DNA of 64,000 nucleotides from Pedococcus aerophilus (lineage in GTDB: Bacteria > Actinomycetota > Actinomycetes > Actinomycetales > Dermatophilaceae): assembly GCF_039532215.1 (NCBI RefSeq), contig NZ_BAAARN010000004.1:284261-348260 (forward strand). Direction: 5' to 3'. Position numbers and translations under genes: made by a program. Below the pieces are notes generated by a model that did no database searches, was not told the DNA's origin, and was given only the letters and a program-made list of their open reading frames with translations. Positions 51,100-59,609 of the stretch are shown here, piece by piece. The first letter of the stretch is position 1. Every line of letters begins with the position of its first letter.

Positions 51100-53070
51100 G
51101 TGCTGAGCGCCTGGTATGCCGCGTGGCCGGCTCTGGTGGCCGCCGCGGGTGTCCTGCTCGTCCCCGGACTGGTCCTCGCGCTGCTCGCCGGGCTGCGCGG
51201 CATACCGGCCCTGGGTCTGGCCCCCGCGCTGTCGGTCACGACGGTCGCGCTCACCGCCATCGTGGCGGAGGAGGTGGGGGCGCCCTTCGGCATCGGTGCC
51301 GTCGGTGTCGGGGTCGCGGTCCTCGGGGCCTGCTTCGTGGGCGTCCTCGCGCTCGGTCGTGCCCTTGGGCTCCGAGGTGTCGAACCGCGCGACGGTGCCC
51401 GGGTGCCCGACACCGCCGGTGTCGTGGGGGCGTTGGTCGGCGGCGCCTGTGCGGCGGTGGCCGTCGCTCGAGGGATCGGTCGCCCCGACGTCTTCCCGCA
51501 GACCTTCGACGCGGTCTTCCACCTCAACGCCGTCTGGACCGCACTGCGCACCGGCGACGCGTCCTCGCTGACGCTGGGCACGGTTGCGGCGCCGGAACGA
51601 CCCACGGGCTTCTACCCGGCGGCGTGGCACGGCGTGGCCGTCCTCGTGGAGCAGGTCGGGGGCGCCGGGGTCGTCTCCTCGGTCTCCGCGGTGTCGGTGG
51701 CGATCGCCGGGATCGTCTGGCCGCTGGGCTGCGTCCTCCTGGTCCGTCAGGCGCTCGGCGCGCGTCCGGGGGTCCTGCTGGCCGGAGGAGTCGTGGCAGC
51801 GGGTTTCGCCGCCACACCGAGCCTGCTGCTGTCGTACGGCACGTTGTGGCCCAACGCCCTGGCGACGGCGATGCTCCCGGCCGTCCTCGCGTGCGCCGTG
51901 ACCGTGCTGCGGGTGGACGGCGAGCCCGGCAGCGACCGGTCGCTGGGCCGGTTCCGGGGAGCGGTGCTCGGCCTCGGGGCGCTTCCCGGCCTGGCGCTGG
52001 CGCACCCGAATGCCGTGCTCAGCGCCGTCCTGCTCGTCACCGTCGTCACCCTGGTCTCGGGGTGGCAGTGGATCGCCCGTCCCGGCACGAGCAGGGCGCG
52101 ACGGGCGGCGGTGGCGGGTGCCGCGGTGCTGCTCGTCCTGGCCGAGCTGTGGTTCGTGACGCAGTCCCCGGTGTTCGCCACCACCCGGCAGACCAGCTGG
52201 CCGGCGCGACAGAGCCTGGCGCAGGCAGCGGGGGAGTGGGTGCTGTCGGCGCCGGTGCGGTCCCCCGTCCCGTGGCTGGCCTCTGCCCTGGTGGTCGTCG
52301 GGTGGGTGGCGGCGTGGAAGCGACGCCCGCTGCGCTGGTTGGTGCTGGCGCACGCCACCGCCGGGGCGGCGTTCGTCCTCGTGGCGGGCAGCGACGGACC
52401 GGTGGCGCGGGCCCTGAGCGGCCCCTGGTACGACGACTCGTTCCGCCTGGCGGCCCTCGTCGGCGTCACGGCCGTACCACTGGCCGTCGTGGGTCTGGAC
52501 CGCCTCGTCGCGGCCGTGGTCTCCTTCGCCGGTCAGCAGCACCCGCACCTCGTCGGTCCACGCCGACGCCACCTCCCCGAGGTCGCCCTGGCTGCCGCAG
52601 CCGTCGCGCTCGTCGTCCTGTCGGGCGGCATGTACGCCGGTGCCAACAGCAAGGTCGTCGGCACCTGGTACGGCGGCCACGACATGCTGGGCCCGGCCGA
52701 GGAGAGCCTGCTGGCCAGGCTTCCCGAGCTCGTCCCCGCAGGCAGCACCATCGCCGGGAACCCGTGGAACGGCTCGGTCCTCGCCGCACCGTTGGGTGAC
52801 CGGACCATGTTGTACCCCCACCTCCAGGGCAGCTGGGGGAGCGATCGTACGGTCGTGGCCGCGCACCTTGCTGCTGCAGAACAGGACCCCGAGGTCTGTC
52901 CCGCGGTCCACCGGTTGCGGCTGGGGTACGTGCTCGCCGGACCGGTCACCTTCTGGAAGGGCGACTGGCGACAGGCGGGCTACCGCGGCCTCGACGTCGG
53001 TACGGCGCCGGGCTTCGAGCCGGTGGCCTCCGGCGGACGGCTCACGCTGTACCGCATCACCGCCTGCTGA
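51100..53070 (+). CDS. Large polytopic membrane protein (DUF6541-like)
   Basis: A 656-residue protein with about thirteen hydrophobic segments and a C-terminal outer part (WYGGHDMLGPAEESLLARLPELVPAG, then GNPWNGSVLAA). The general build, with charged residues in the first outer loop (DVFPQTFDAVFHLNAV), is like GT-C enzymes and wall-polysaccharide membrane proteins of actinobacteria. It follows wzt by 4 nt and closes the cluster, so it probably modifies or transfers the exported polymer. I cannot name its reaction. Confidence 0.7.
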   Translation: MLSAWYAAWPALVAAAGVLLVPGLVLALLAGLRGIPALGLAPALSVTTVALTAIVAEEVGAPFGIGAVGVGVAVLGACFVGVLALGRALGLRGVEPRDGARVPDTAGVVGALVGGACAAVAVARGIGRPDVFPQTFDAVFHLNAVWTALRTGDASSLTLGTVAAPERPTGFYPAAWHGVAVLVEQVGGAGVVSSVSAVSVAIAGIVWPLGCVLLVRQALGARPGVLLAGGVVAAGFAATPSLLLSYGTLWPNALATAMLPAVLACAVTVLRVDGEPGSDRSLGRFRGAVLGLGALPGLALAHPNAVLSAVLLVTVVTLVSGWQWIARPGTSRARRAAVAGAAVLLVLAELWFVTQSPVFATTRQTSWPARQSLAQAAGEWVLSAPVRSPVPWLASALVVVGWVAAWKRRPLRWLVLAHATAGAAFVLVAGSDGPVARALSGPWYDDSFRLAALVGVTAVPLAVVGLDRLVAAVVSFAGQQHPHLVGPRRRHLPEVALAAAAVALVVLSGGMYAGANSKVVGTWYGGHDMLGPAEESLLARLPELVPAGSTIAGNPWNGSVLAAPLGDRTMLYPHLQGSWGSDRTVVAAHLAAAEQDPEVCPAVHRLRLGYVLAGPVTFWKGDWRQAGYRGLDVGTAPGFEPVASGGRLTLYRITAC

Positions 53071-53110
53071 GGCTGCCGCCAGCACTGTGCCGGCACGCTG
53101 GCACACACGA

Positions 53111-53153
53111 AAGCGCCTCCGCCAGGCCCAGAACGGGAGAGACGGAGGCGCTT
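53111..53153 (+). terminator. Terminator of the galactan cluster
   Basis: AAGCGCCTCCG (53111-53121) pairs fully with CGGAGGCGCTT (53143-53153), 21-nt loop, 40 bp after the last stop codon of the cluster. Confidence 0.7.
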
Positions 53154-53455
53154 GACGTGCGGCCTACCCCTGATTGTCGGCCGCAGTCGGGGCCCGCGGG
53201 GGATGAGACCGGGGCCTTCGACGCTGTCGGTGGGTTCCGCCGCTGGAGTGGGGGTGCGCTGGACCTGCCGACCCCCATGACGGTACGCGCGGTGCACCGC
53301 CCAGCGGCAGTACCTTGACCGGACCTTTGCCCGCAAGGGGGCAAGTCCATACCCCGAACCGTGCTAACAGCCCTCAAATCTCGCATGCTGGCCGTGAAGG
53401 CCGAAACGCCCTCGCGTGGGGCCGGACTCCGACCACGGGATCCGGGCCTGGGTGT
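53154..53455. other. Intergenic stretch with no gene seen
   Basis: No reading frame here has coding character. A small hairpin (TTGCCC at 53326 with GGGCAA about 11 nt on) is the only structure. It leads to the tRNA-like left edge of the island. Confidence 0.5.
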
Positions 53456-53496
53456 GGCAGGTCGGGCTCGAACCGACGACCGACGGATGATGAGTC
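53456..53496. repeat. 41-nt copy of a tRNA 3' half (att-like left end)
   Basis: These bases equal 55216-55256 at all but two positions (53469 and 53489). The partner lies inside the tRNA(CAT) gene and covers its T arm, variable loop and anticodon arm. The rest of the tRNA is missing here. This is what integration at the 3' end of a tRNA gene leaves at the far end. Confidence 0.75.
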
Positions 53497-53769
53497 GGTC
53501 ATGCGCCCTGACACGTCAGTGACGATCGGGTTCGTGCCCCAGTCGTGGTACCGCAGCGCAGGCACCAGTCACCGGGACAGTCTGCCGCGATCGTGAGGCG
53601 TGTCACCGCCAGCCACCATGACGAAGTTTGGCGGCTTCCCGTCACGACAGTTTCCCGCCTCGAGTGTGGGGTACCTACCGAACAGTCGTGGTCCGGCCCT
53701 CGCGCGCAGGGGGTGCCTTTGCGCCGGACCACGGCCCGCTGGATCTACAACAGAATCGACGGTCCGACC

Positions 53770-53859
53770 ATGCAAGCACGCACAGCAGCCCTCATGGTCA
53801 TGGTCGGATCGAGTCTGGGCACTCTGGTCGCCTGGGGGGCAACGGCGTCGGCTCGGTAG
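53770..53859 (+). CDS. Tiny hydrophobic peptide (29 aa), doubtful
   Basis: The frame reads MQARTAALMVMVGSSLGTLV and ends ATASAR, one hydrophobic helix with a basic end. A perfect 15-bp terminator follows 78 nt later. No ribosome site is clear. It could be a small membrane peptide or chance. Confidence 0.25.
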   Translation: MQARTAALMVMVGSSLGTLVAWGATASAR

Positions 53860-53936
53860 CCGCGCGTGGCCGCGCACCACCGCTGACCAGATGGCTCGCT
53901 ACAGACGCCTGTGCGGATCCCCCTCCAGCACAGGCC

Positions 53937-53971
53937 GCGCTCCCACCCTCGTCCCCCGAGGGTGGGAGCGC
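53937..53971 (+). terminator. Perfect 15-bp terminator inside the island
   Basis: GCGCTCCCACCCTCG pairs with CGAGGGTGGGAGCGC, 5-nt loop, followed by TTGTGTCGT. It is the strongest intrinsic-terminator-like structure of the window. Confidence 0.75.
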
Positions 53972-54114
53972 TTGTGTCGTGCCTGACCTACGGGTTATGC
54001 AGACCAGATCATGACCTGCCGTTCACTTCACGCGTGCATTGGCGGAGTATCGTGCGAAAACGGGCGAAGCCGCACCCCCAGTACGGGTCTCGCGCGTGGG
54101 ACGTTGGCCTCCTG

Positions 54115-54378
54115 ATGGGCCAGCGTTTCCATGTCACGGCACCATCGGCCGATGCGTTGGATCCTGCTCATCGCCGGGACCCCACCGGCCAAGAGACACT
54201 CGAGCAGTTGGCGCAGGACCTCGAGGACAAGGGCTGGCGGCCTCGGTGCGGCGCCGGCGGCATCTGGACCGTCGTCAGCCGACCTGTGGGCCGAGGCCGC
54301 CGAACGACAGGCGGGGCGATCAGCAGGTGGCGTGTGACTGTTCGCGCCTTGGCGGTCGGTGCATACTTCCGCCCATGA
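54115..54378 (+). CDS. Hypothetical protein upstream of the ANTAR gene
   Basis: An 87-residue frame: the middle (TLEQLAQDLEDKGWRPRCGAGG) reads like a real helical protein, the tail is Arg-rich. It overlaps the ANTAR gene by 4 nt (ATGA), the spacing usual for coupled genes. No family recognised and no ribosome site; moderately doubtful. Confidence 0.4.
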   Translation: MGQRFHVTAPSADALDPAHRRDPTGQETLEQLAQDLEDKGWRPRCGAGGIWTVVSRPVGRGRRTTGGAISRWRVTVRALAVGAYFRP

Positions 54379-54832
54379 GCGCCGCCGGACAGAAGACTCC
54401 CAAGAGTGTGGAAGAACGCGTGGATGACCTTGCAGCCACCGTGGCTCAAGACCACGGTGACATCGAGAAGCTTCAGTACCAGGCGGATGAGGCAACCCAG
54501 CGGGCGGACGCAAGGGACGTGCGCGAAGACCTCCAGGGCGGTCGCCTGGACAGTCTGGAGACGCACGTCGATGTGGACCGCGCGATGATCATGGAGCTGC
54601 AGGAGGATGGCCTTCTCAGCACGAAGCATGCAGCCGAGCTTGAGGTGGCGTTGCGCACGTCGCGCAAGATCGGCGTGGCCATCGGCATCGTCATGTCGCA
54701 CCTCCAGGTCGGCGAGGAGGAGGCGTTCGCCTTCCTGTCAAGTCCAGCCAGGACACGAACCGCAAGCTGCGTGACCTGGCAGAGGTCGTGGTCATCAAGG
54801 GCCATGTCGGCGTGTTGCCGCCCGTGAAGTGA
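54375..54832 (+). pseudogene. ANTAR-domain RNA-binding regulator, frameshifted
   Basis: The N-terminal 85 residues are a charged coiled coil (SVEERVDDLAATVAQDHGDIEKL). From about residue 95 the ANTAR domain runs ALRTSRKIGVAIGIVMSH and EEEAFAFL, but the last helix (KSSQDTNRKLRDLAEVVV) is in the next frame. One base is missing near 54737. ANTAR proteins bind paired hairpins in mRNA to prevent termination. In the island this gene is probably dead, unless the break is a sequencing error. Confidence 0.65.
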
Positions 54833-55209
54833 CGTCGACGTCCCCGAGGGTGTCAACCAGGGCATCGGTGGGGGTATTAACGGCCATCGCCGTGAGTCGT
54901 GCTTGAGGCACCAGAGAGGCTGTGACTGCCCTCAGCTGAGCCTCCGCGCCGTTCGTCATCGAGATGAGATTCGCTGAGTTCCCCGACAGCAGTGCCTCCA
55001 GCACGGGTGCGCCATCTCGGGCCCTCCGCGAGCAGTCGTGCCACGACCTGTGGATCCAAGCCCTTCCGGATGATCGTGTCGACGTTGGTCGTGAACGTGA
55101 TCCCCTGGTCGGGAGTGGACTCGTACATCCCCTCAAGCCCAGCCGAGCCCTGCTCGGCGCTGGCACGGGGTTCGAACGAGTAGCGCACGCCGCTGACCTG
55201 AGTGAACAC
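54795..55209 (-). pseudogene. Broken gene, possible tape measure protein fragment
   Basis: One frame starts at 55209 with MFTQVSGVRY and goes to VDTIIRKGLDPQVVARLLAEG; the next frame takes over at about 55020 with DGAPVLEALLSGNSANLISM and runs to 54795. The pattern GLxPxxVxxLLxxGPxxG....L is like the repeats of actinophage tail tape measure proteins. Its first codon stands 3 bases from the tRNA 3' end, so the gene is cut off at the junction. Identity is uncertain. Confidence 0.35.
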
Positions 55210-55212
55210 CTG

Positions 55213-55286
55213 TGGGGCAGGTCGGGCTTGAACCGACGACCGACGGATTATGAGTCCGCTGCTCTGACCGACTGAGCTACTGCCCC
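55213..55286 (-). tRNA. tRNA with CAT anticodon (Met, possibly Ile2)
   Basis: A 74-nt cloverleaf on the minus strand. Acceptor GGGGCAG/CTGCCCC, discriminator A; D arm GCTC-AGTCGGTCA-GAGC; anticodon stem CGGA/TCCG with loop CTCATAA; T arm GTCGG-TTCAAGC-CCGAC. CCA is not encoded. Elongator Met is the first guess; the lysidine-type Ile2 tRNA also has CAT and is not excluded. Confidence 0.92.
55216..55256. repeat. Right copy of the 41-nt att-like repeat, inside the tRNA gene
   Basis: The segment covers the 3' half of the tRNA(CAT) gene and recurs at 53456-53496 with two changes. Integrases of actinophages and integrative plasmids often use this part of tRNA genes. Confidence 0.75.
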
Positions 55287-55420
55287 GGCACCAGCTCGGC
55301 TCTCACCGGCTGGGCGCGGTGAGCCTACCCGCCGGGGCCGGTGATCAGCGATGCAGGCGCAGCCGACGGCGACAGTCCGCGCCGGGCACTCGCACGCCCC
55401 GCCACGGGACGAGTGGTGCC

Positions 55421-55426
55421 TACGAT
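55421..55426 (+). promoter_or_regulatory. -10 hexamer TACGAT for the VOC gene
   Basis: TACGAT ends 5 nt before the ATG at 55432, with no ribosome site. Leaderless pattern. Confidence 0.4.
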
Positions 55427-55431
55427 GCGGC

Positions 55432-55794
55432 ATGGCCAACCGGGCGACACCCAATCTTCCAGCGCGAGACCTCACCGCCACCAGCGCGTTCTACGAGCGG
55501 CTCGGCTTCACGCAGGGGTACCGCGACGACGGCTGGATGATCCTGGAGCGCGACGACGTGGTGCTGGAGTTCTTTCCCTTCCCCGACCTCGATCCGTCGT
55601 CGAGCTCATTCGGCTGCTGCCTGCGCCTCGACGACGTCCAGGCGTTCTACGACCGGTGCCGTGACGCCGGGCTGCCCGAGATCACGCACGGCTGGCCACG
55701 GCTGCACCCACCGCGGCTCGAGGCCTCAGGCCTGGTCATCGGCGCCTTGATCGACCCCGACGGCACGCTGCTTCGCCTCGTCCAGAACCCCTGA
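55432..55794 (+). CDS. VOC-family protein, bleomycin-resistance-like
   Basis: A 120-residue protein with two beta-alpha-beta-beta-beta units: PNLPARDLTATSAFYERLGF, then WMILERDDVVLEFF, CLRLDDVQAFYDRC and ALIDPDGTLLRLVQNP. It is near the length and pattern of bleomycin-binding proteins, which act as sequestering dimers. A resistance role is not shown. Start ATG 55432; a longer frame upstream lacks family sequence. Confidence 0.8.
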   Translation: MANRATPNLPARDLTATSAFYERLGFTQGYRDDGWMILERDDVVLEFFPFPDLDPSSSSFGCCLRLDDVQAFYDRCRDAGLPEITHGWPRLHPPRLEASGLVIGALIDPDGTLLRLVQNP

Positions 55795-55848
55795 GCGCAT
55801 CCGCCCGCGCTTGCGTCCGGCCCTCAATGGCCTTGGGCCAGAGGCTCA

Positions 55849-55888
55849 GGTATGGCGCGGGGGAACCGTCGCGTGGCGGCGCCATACC
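55849..55888 (+). terminator. GTATGGCGC hairpin after the VOC gene
   Basis: GGTATGGCGC (55849-55858) pairs with GCGCCATACC (55879-55888), 10 bp, 20-nt loop, 55 bp after the stop codon. Confidence 0.55.
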
Positions 55889-56058
55889 GGGGTGTGAAAG
55901 GTGTGCTGGACGGGACTGGTGATAACGCTGGTGCCGACGTGGTGCGTGGTGCACAATGGTCGCCAGCAAGTCCAACTGAAGATCGCGGCAACACGCCGAG
56001 CTCGAGATGTGCGCAGGTTCGTGGGGAAGACGTCCCTCGCACACCCAAGGAGGCCCGG

Positions 56059-56574
56059 ATGTCTGTCGCGATGCCGCGTGTCACGACCCGCGGGGTGGTG
56101 TTCATTCACTCCACCCCCAAAGCGCTGTGCCCGCACATCACCTGGGCACTGGAGTCAGCCCTCGACCGCAAGCTGTCGTTGGACTGGACCGCTCAGCCCG
56201 CCGGCCCCGGCCTGGTCCGTGCCGAGCTGGCGTGGTCGGGCCTGCAGGGCACCGGCGCCAAGCTCGCGTCCACGCTGCGAGGGTGGGACAGGTTGCGCTA
56301 CGAGGTGACCGAGGAGCCGAGTCCCGGCGCCGACGGGTCGCGCTGGTCGCACACCCCGGCGCTGGGGATCCACCACACCTGGACCTCTGCGGCCGGTGAC
56401 GCCGTGGTCAACGAGGACCGGCTGCGCGAGGTCGTCCGGCTCTCCCAGGGGTCTCCCGAGGCCATGGCGGAGATGCTCGAGGAGCTGCTGGGCACGGACT
56501 GGGACGCCGAGCTCGAGCCGTTCCGGTACGCCGGGGACGGAGCCCCCGTGCGCTGGCTCCACAAGGTCGGCTGA
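56059..56574 (+). CDS. DUF3145 domain protein
   Basis: A 171-residue actinobacterial protein of unknown function. RGVVFIHSTPKALCPHITWALE is the family start, and GIHHTWTSAAGDAVVNEDRLR follows. AAGGAGG precedes ATG 56059. In many actinobacteria it lies near fatty acid synthesis genes; here fabF is 1.7 kb away. Confidence 0.88.
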   Translation: MSVAMPRVTTRGVVFIHSTPKALCPHITWALESALDRKLSLDWTAQPAGPGLVRAELAWSGLQGTGAKLASTLRGWDRLRYEVTEEPSPGADGSRWSHTPALGIHHTWTSAAGDAVVNEDRLREVVRLSQGSPEAMAEMLEELLGTDWDAELEPFRYAGDGAPVRWLHKVG

Positions 56575-56595
56575 CCGAGCGGTCAGCACTGCGGG

Positions 56596-56647
56596 GACGA
56601 GCCGGCGACCTTCCGGGGGGAGGGTCGCCGGCTCGTCTGTCCATGGG
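56596..56647 (+). terminator. Terminator after the DUF3145 gene
   Basis: GACGAGCCGGCGACC (56596-56610) pairs fully with GGTCGCCGGCTCGTC (56633-56647), 22-nt loop, followed by TGTCC, 21 bp after the stop. Confidence 0.75.
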
Positions 56648-56749
56648 GTGAGGACGGGGTCGGGAGGGCCGCGCTGACCTGCATGTTTCGCGGGGCGCGG
56701 GCGGAGGTCGGTAGCCTCGCACGCTGATCATCCGACCCTGGAGGTATCT

Positions 56750-57457
56750 GTGACCCGCCCCAAGGCCAGTGCGCTGGCGTTCGTGGGGGCGCTGGCCGCA
56801 GTGGGTGTGGGGACCCTGCTGTGGAGCGCCTGGCTCGTTCTGACCGCTCCGTTGCCCACCGGTGCAGCGACCGCTGCCTGGGTGCTGTGGCTGTTGAGCG
56901 TCGTCGCCCTCGTGACCCTCGTCGCCTACCTGCGCGAGCTGGTCCGGCACGGCGTGCTCGAGCGCCGGGGGAGCTGGAAGCCGCTTCCCGGCCTGCCGCT
57001 GCTCTGGGTGGCCGGTCTCTCCGCCGTGGTGGCGTTCCCGTTCGTGCTGCCCGAGCGCCCATCGGGTCCGACCCAGCAGCAGGAGTCCGCCGAGAGCGAC
57101 CGCACGGCGCCGTCGGTGGGACGGGACGGACCGACGACGGGGCGCGACGGCGCCACGTCGGTCTCGCGCTCCTCCAGGACGGGGTCCACCCCGGACGCCA
57201 CGAACGCCACCACGACCTCGGCGTCCACGAGCACGTCGAGGTCCGCGACGTCAGCCACCTTGGTGCCCCGTGGCAGCGCGACGACGCCTCCGACCGCGTC
57301 CGCGACCACGAGCCGCACCAAGGGTCCGAAGCCGTCGAGCAGCGCGACGCTGTCGCCGACCTCGTCGACGAGCACGTCGACGAGCACGCCGATCATCGAC
57401 CTGACCCTCCCTCCCGCACCCGGTCGCCCCACGGACAAGCCGCCGCGCGGTCGGTGA
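56750..57457 (+). CDS. Membrane protein with Ser/Thr-rich tail
   Basis: A 235-residue protein: three hydrophobic segments (residues 6-30, 40-62, 80-100) then a 130-residue tail rich in Ser, Thr and Pro. The tail may span the wall. GGAGG precedes the GTG start. No family recognised. It ends 18 bp from the converging YcxB-like gene. Confidence 0.65.
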   Translation: MTRPKASALAFVGALAAVGVGTLLWSAWLVLTAPLPTGAATAAWVLWLLSVVALVTLVAYLRELVRHGVLERRGSWKPLPGLPLLWVAGLSAVVAFPFVLPERPSGPTQQQESAESDRTAPSVGRDGPTTGRDGATSVSRSSRTGSTPDATNATTTSASTSTSRSATSATLVPRGSATTPPTASATTSRTKGPKPSSSATLSPTSSTSTSTSTPIIDLTLPPAPGRPTDKPPRGR

Positions 57458-57475
57458 GGCTCGGCCGGGCTCGGC

Positions 57476-58120
57476 TCAGCGGACGACCCGGCCCTCGCGG
57501 TGGGACCTCTGCTGGAGCAGCACCTCGGGGCCGACCTCGAGCGGGTGGGCCGACGTGCCCTGTGTCGGGAGGAAGGTGCGCCCGGCCCGAGCGCGGATCA
57601 CGCTGAGCTCGTGGACCTCGAACAGCTCGAGGGGCAGCGTCCAGAAGGACGGGCTGTGCTCGATGACGACGACGTCGCCGTACTGGTGGACCCCGGTGAC
57701 GAGGGAGTAGCCGTACTCGACGGAGGAGTCGTGGTCCCGGACGCGGATGCTCTCCTGCCCGACGGTGACCGCGATGAACCGGCCGGGCACGACCTCGCGG
57801 GCCAGCCAGGACTCGTTCCGCCACATGGTCATCAGGACGATGGCCACGTAGGCGACCAGCGCCACGACGGGCAGGGAGCCCATGAGCCACCAGGTCAGCT
57901 GGGGGCTGCTCCCGGGGTGCAGGAGCGCGCACACGACGGCGGTGACCGCCGACACCGACACGACCGGGACGAGCTGGCGCAGGACGAGCGGGCTGCGGAG
58001 CGTGTGGGTCCACAGCGCCGACCGGAACCGTCGAGCCAGACGCTCATCGACGACCTGGATGCGTTCGATGCCCCAACCCCGAGCGCCTGCTGCACCCACC
58101 ACGTCGCGTCCTCCTGACAT
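57476..58120 (-). CDS. YcxB-like membrane protein
   Basis: A 214-residue protein. Two hydrophobic segments (about 48-68 and 78-98) are followed by a soluble part with ESIRVRDHDSSVEYGYSLVTGVHQYGD and RTFLPT, the usual YcxB-like fold. Function unknown. It follows the fab operon on the same strand after 106 bp and may have its own promoter. Confidence 0.65.
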   Translation of the reverse strand: MSGGRDVVGAAGARGWGIERIQVVDERLARRFRSALWTHTLRSPLVLRQLVPVVSVSAVTAVVCALLHPGSSPQLTWWLMGSLPVVALVAYVAIVLMTMWRNESWLAREVVPGRFIAVTVGQESIRVRDHDSSVEYGYSLVTGVHQYGDVVVIEHSPSFWTLPLELFEVHELSVIRARAGRTFLPTQGTSAHPLEVGPEVLLQQRSHREGRVVR

Positions 58121-58226
58121 CCGACCAGCGGCATGAAGGTAGCCGCGAGTCGATGATCACGAAGACGTCACGACAGAACCACCCTCCGAACGGGTGACTT
58201 GCCGTTAACACACGCAACCGCACGGA

Positions 58227-59471
58227 TCAGAGGGAAGTGAACACCACCGCAACGTTGTGGCCGCCGAACCCGAACGAGTTGTTGAGGGCGGCGATGTCGC
58301 CGGACGGGAGCTTGCGGGCCTCGCCGTGCACGACGTCCAGCTTGATGGCCGGGTCGAAGTCGTCGAGGTTGATCGTCGCGGGGGCCAGGCGGTGGTGCAG
58401 CGCGAGGATCGTCAGGACGCCCTCGAGGGCGCCGGCCGCACCGAGCAGGTGCCCGGTCATCGACTTGGTGGCGCTGACCGGCATGCCGTCCGCGTCGCCA
58501 CCGAACGCGCGGCGGATGGCGTTGGACTCGGCGACGTCACCGACGGGGGTGGAGGTCGCGTGTGCGTTGACGTGGACGATGTCCTTGGGCGTCAGCCCGG
58601 CCCGCTGGACCGCCTCGACCATGGCGCGCGAGGCGCCGGCGCCCTCGGGCTCGGGGGCGGCGATGTGGTGGGAGTCGGCGGACATGCCCACGCCACCGAT
58701 CTCGGCGTAGATCTTGGCGCCGCGGGCCTTGGCCGCCTCGTACTCCTCGAGCACCACGACCGCGGCACCCTCACCGAGGACGAACCCGTCGCGGCCGGTG
58801 TCGTAGGGACGCGAGGCGCGCTCGGGGTCGTCGTTGCGCGTCGACAGTGCCTGCATGGCGGCGAACCCGGCGATGGGCAGCGCGTGCACGGCACCCTCGG
58901 TGCCACCGGCCACCGCGATGTCGGCGCGACCGGCGCGGATCATGTCGTAGGCGTAGCCCATGGCCTCCAGGCCGGAGGCGCAGGCGGAGACGGGGGTGTG
59001 GGCGCCGGCGCGGGCGCCGATCTCGAGTGACACGGCGGCCGAGGAGGCGTTGGGCATGAGCATCGGGACCGCGAGCGGGAAGACCCGGCGCGGGCCCTTC
59101 TCGCGCAGGTTGTCCCACTGCGACAGCAGGGTCCACACACCGCCGATGCCGGTGCCGATGGAGGCGGCCAAGCGCTCGGGGTCGACCTCGGGGGCGCCGG
59201 CGTCGGCCCACGCCTCACGGGCGGCGATGAGGGCGTACTGCGCGCTCGGGTCCATGCGACGGACCTCGACCTTGCTCAGCACCTCCTCGGCGGGGGTCTG
59301 CAGGGTCGCCGCGAACTTCACGGGGAGGTCGTACTGCTCCACCCACTCGTAGGGCATGGTCCGCGCACCGGACTTGCCGGCCAGGATGGCGTCCCACGTG
59401 TCGGGGACGTTGCCGCCCACCGGGGTGGTGGCTCCGAGGCCCGTGACGACGACGCGTCGTTCGGCGGTCAT
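58227..59471 (-). CDS. fabF: Beta-ketoacyl-ACP synthase II
   Basis: A 414-residue condensing enzyme that elongates acyl-ACP with malonyl-ACP. The active Cys is in VSACASGLEAMGYA, the two His in NAHATSTPVGD and KSMTGHLLGAAG, with GVGMSADSHHIAAPEPEG between. Last gene of fabD-fabH-acpP-fabF. A hairpin lies in the 139-bp gap to acpP. Confidence 0.95.
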   Translation of the reverse strand: MTAERRVVVTGLGATTPVGGNVPDTWDAILAGKSGARTMPYEWVEQYDLPVKFAATLQTPAEEVLSKVEVRRMDPSAQYALIAAREAWADAGAPEVDPERLAASIGTGIGGVWTLLSQWDNLREKGPRRVFPLAVPMLMPNASSAAVSLEIGARAGAHTPVSACASGLEAMGYAYDMIRAGRADIAVAGGTEGAVHALPIAGFAAMQALSTRNDDPERASRPYDTGRDGFVLGEGAAVVVLEEYEAAKARGAKIYAEIGGVGMSADSHHIAAPEPEGAGASRAMVEAVQRAGLTPKDIVHVNAHATSTPVGDVAESNAIRRAFGGDADGMPVSATKSMTGHLLGAAGALEGVLTILALHHRLAPATINLDDFDPAIKLDVVHGEARKLPSGDIAALNNSFGFGGHNVAVVFTSL

Positions 59472-59520
59472 GTCTGGGTGCTCCTTCGTGAGGGGGTGCA
59501 GTGACGAGGTGGTGCTGCTG

Positions 59521-59566
59521 CGGGGTGGCGGCCGGTAAGCCGGTATGGCGCGGGCGCGCCACCCCG
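59521..59566 (-). promoter_or_regulatory. Hairpin between acpP and fabF
   Basis: CGGGGTGGCG (59521-59530) pairs with CGCCACCCCG (59557-59566). The enclosed part folds again and contains GGTATGGCGC. It may thin out transcription so that ACP exceeds FabF. Confidence 0.5.
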
Positions 59567-59609
59567 CGGGTGGTGCGGGTGCGGCGTCAGCCGCACGTCA
59601 GCCCAGAGG

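Larger units (their letters stand above)
53456..55256. mobile_element. Decayed island integrated at a tRNA gene
   Basis: A 1.8-kb segment bounded by direct 41-nt repeats, one of them the 3' half of the tRNA gene. G+C is visibly lower than outside. It holds one tiny hydrophobic frame, a perfect terminator, a small unknown gene, a frameshifted ANTAR gene and a broken gene that looks like a phage tail tape measure fragment. No integrase is left. It looks like the remnant of a prophage or integrative element after internal deletion. Confidence 0.6.

Noticed and set aside
53315-53596. Frame giving GRSGSNRRPTDDES
   Set aside because: This peptide is the well-known false protein made by reading across a tRNA gene on the wrong strand; it comes from the tRNA fragment at 53456.
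54964-55275. Frame giving GRSGLNRRPTDYES
   Set aside because: Same artefact, from the intact tRNA(CAT) gene.
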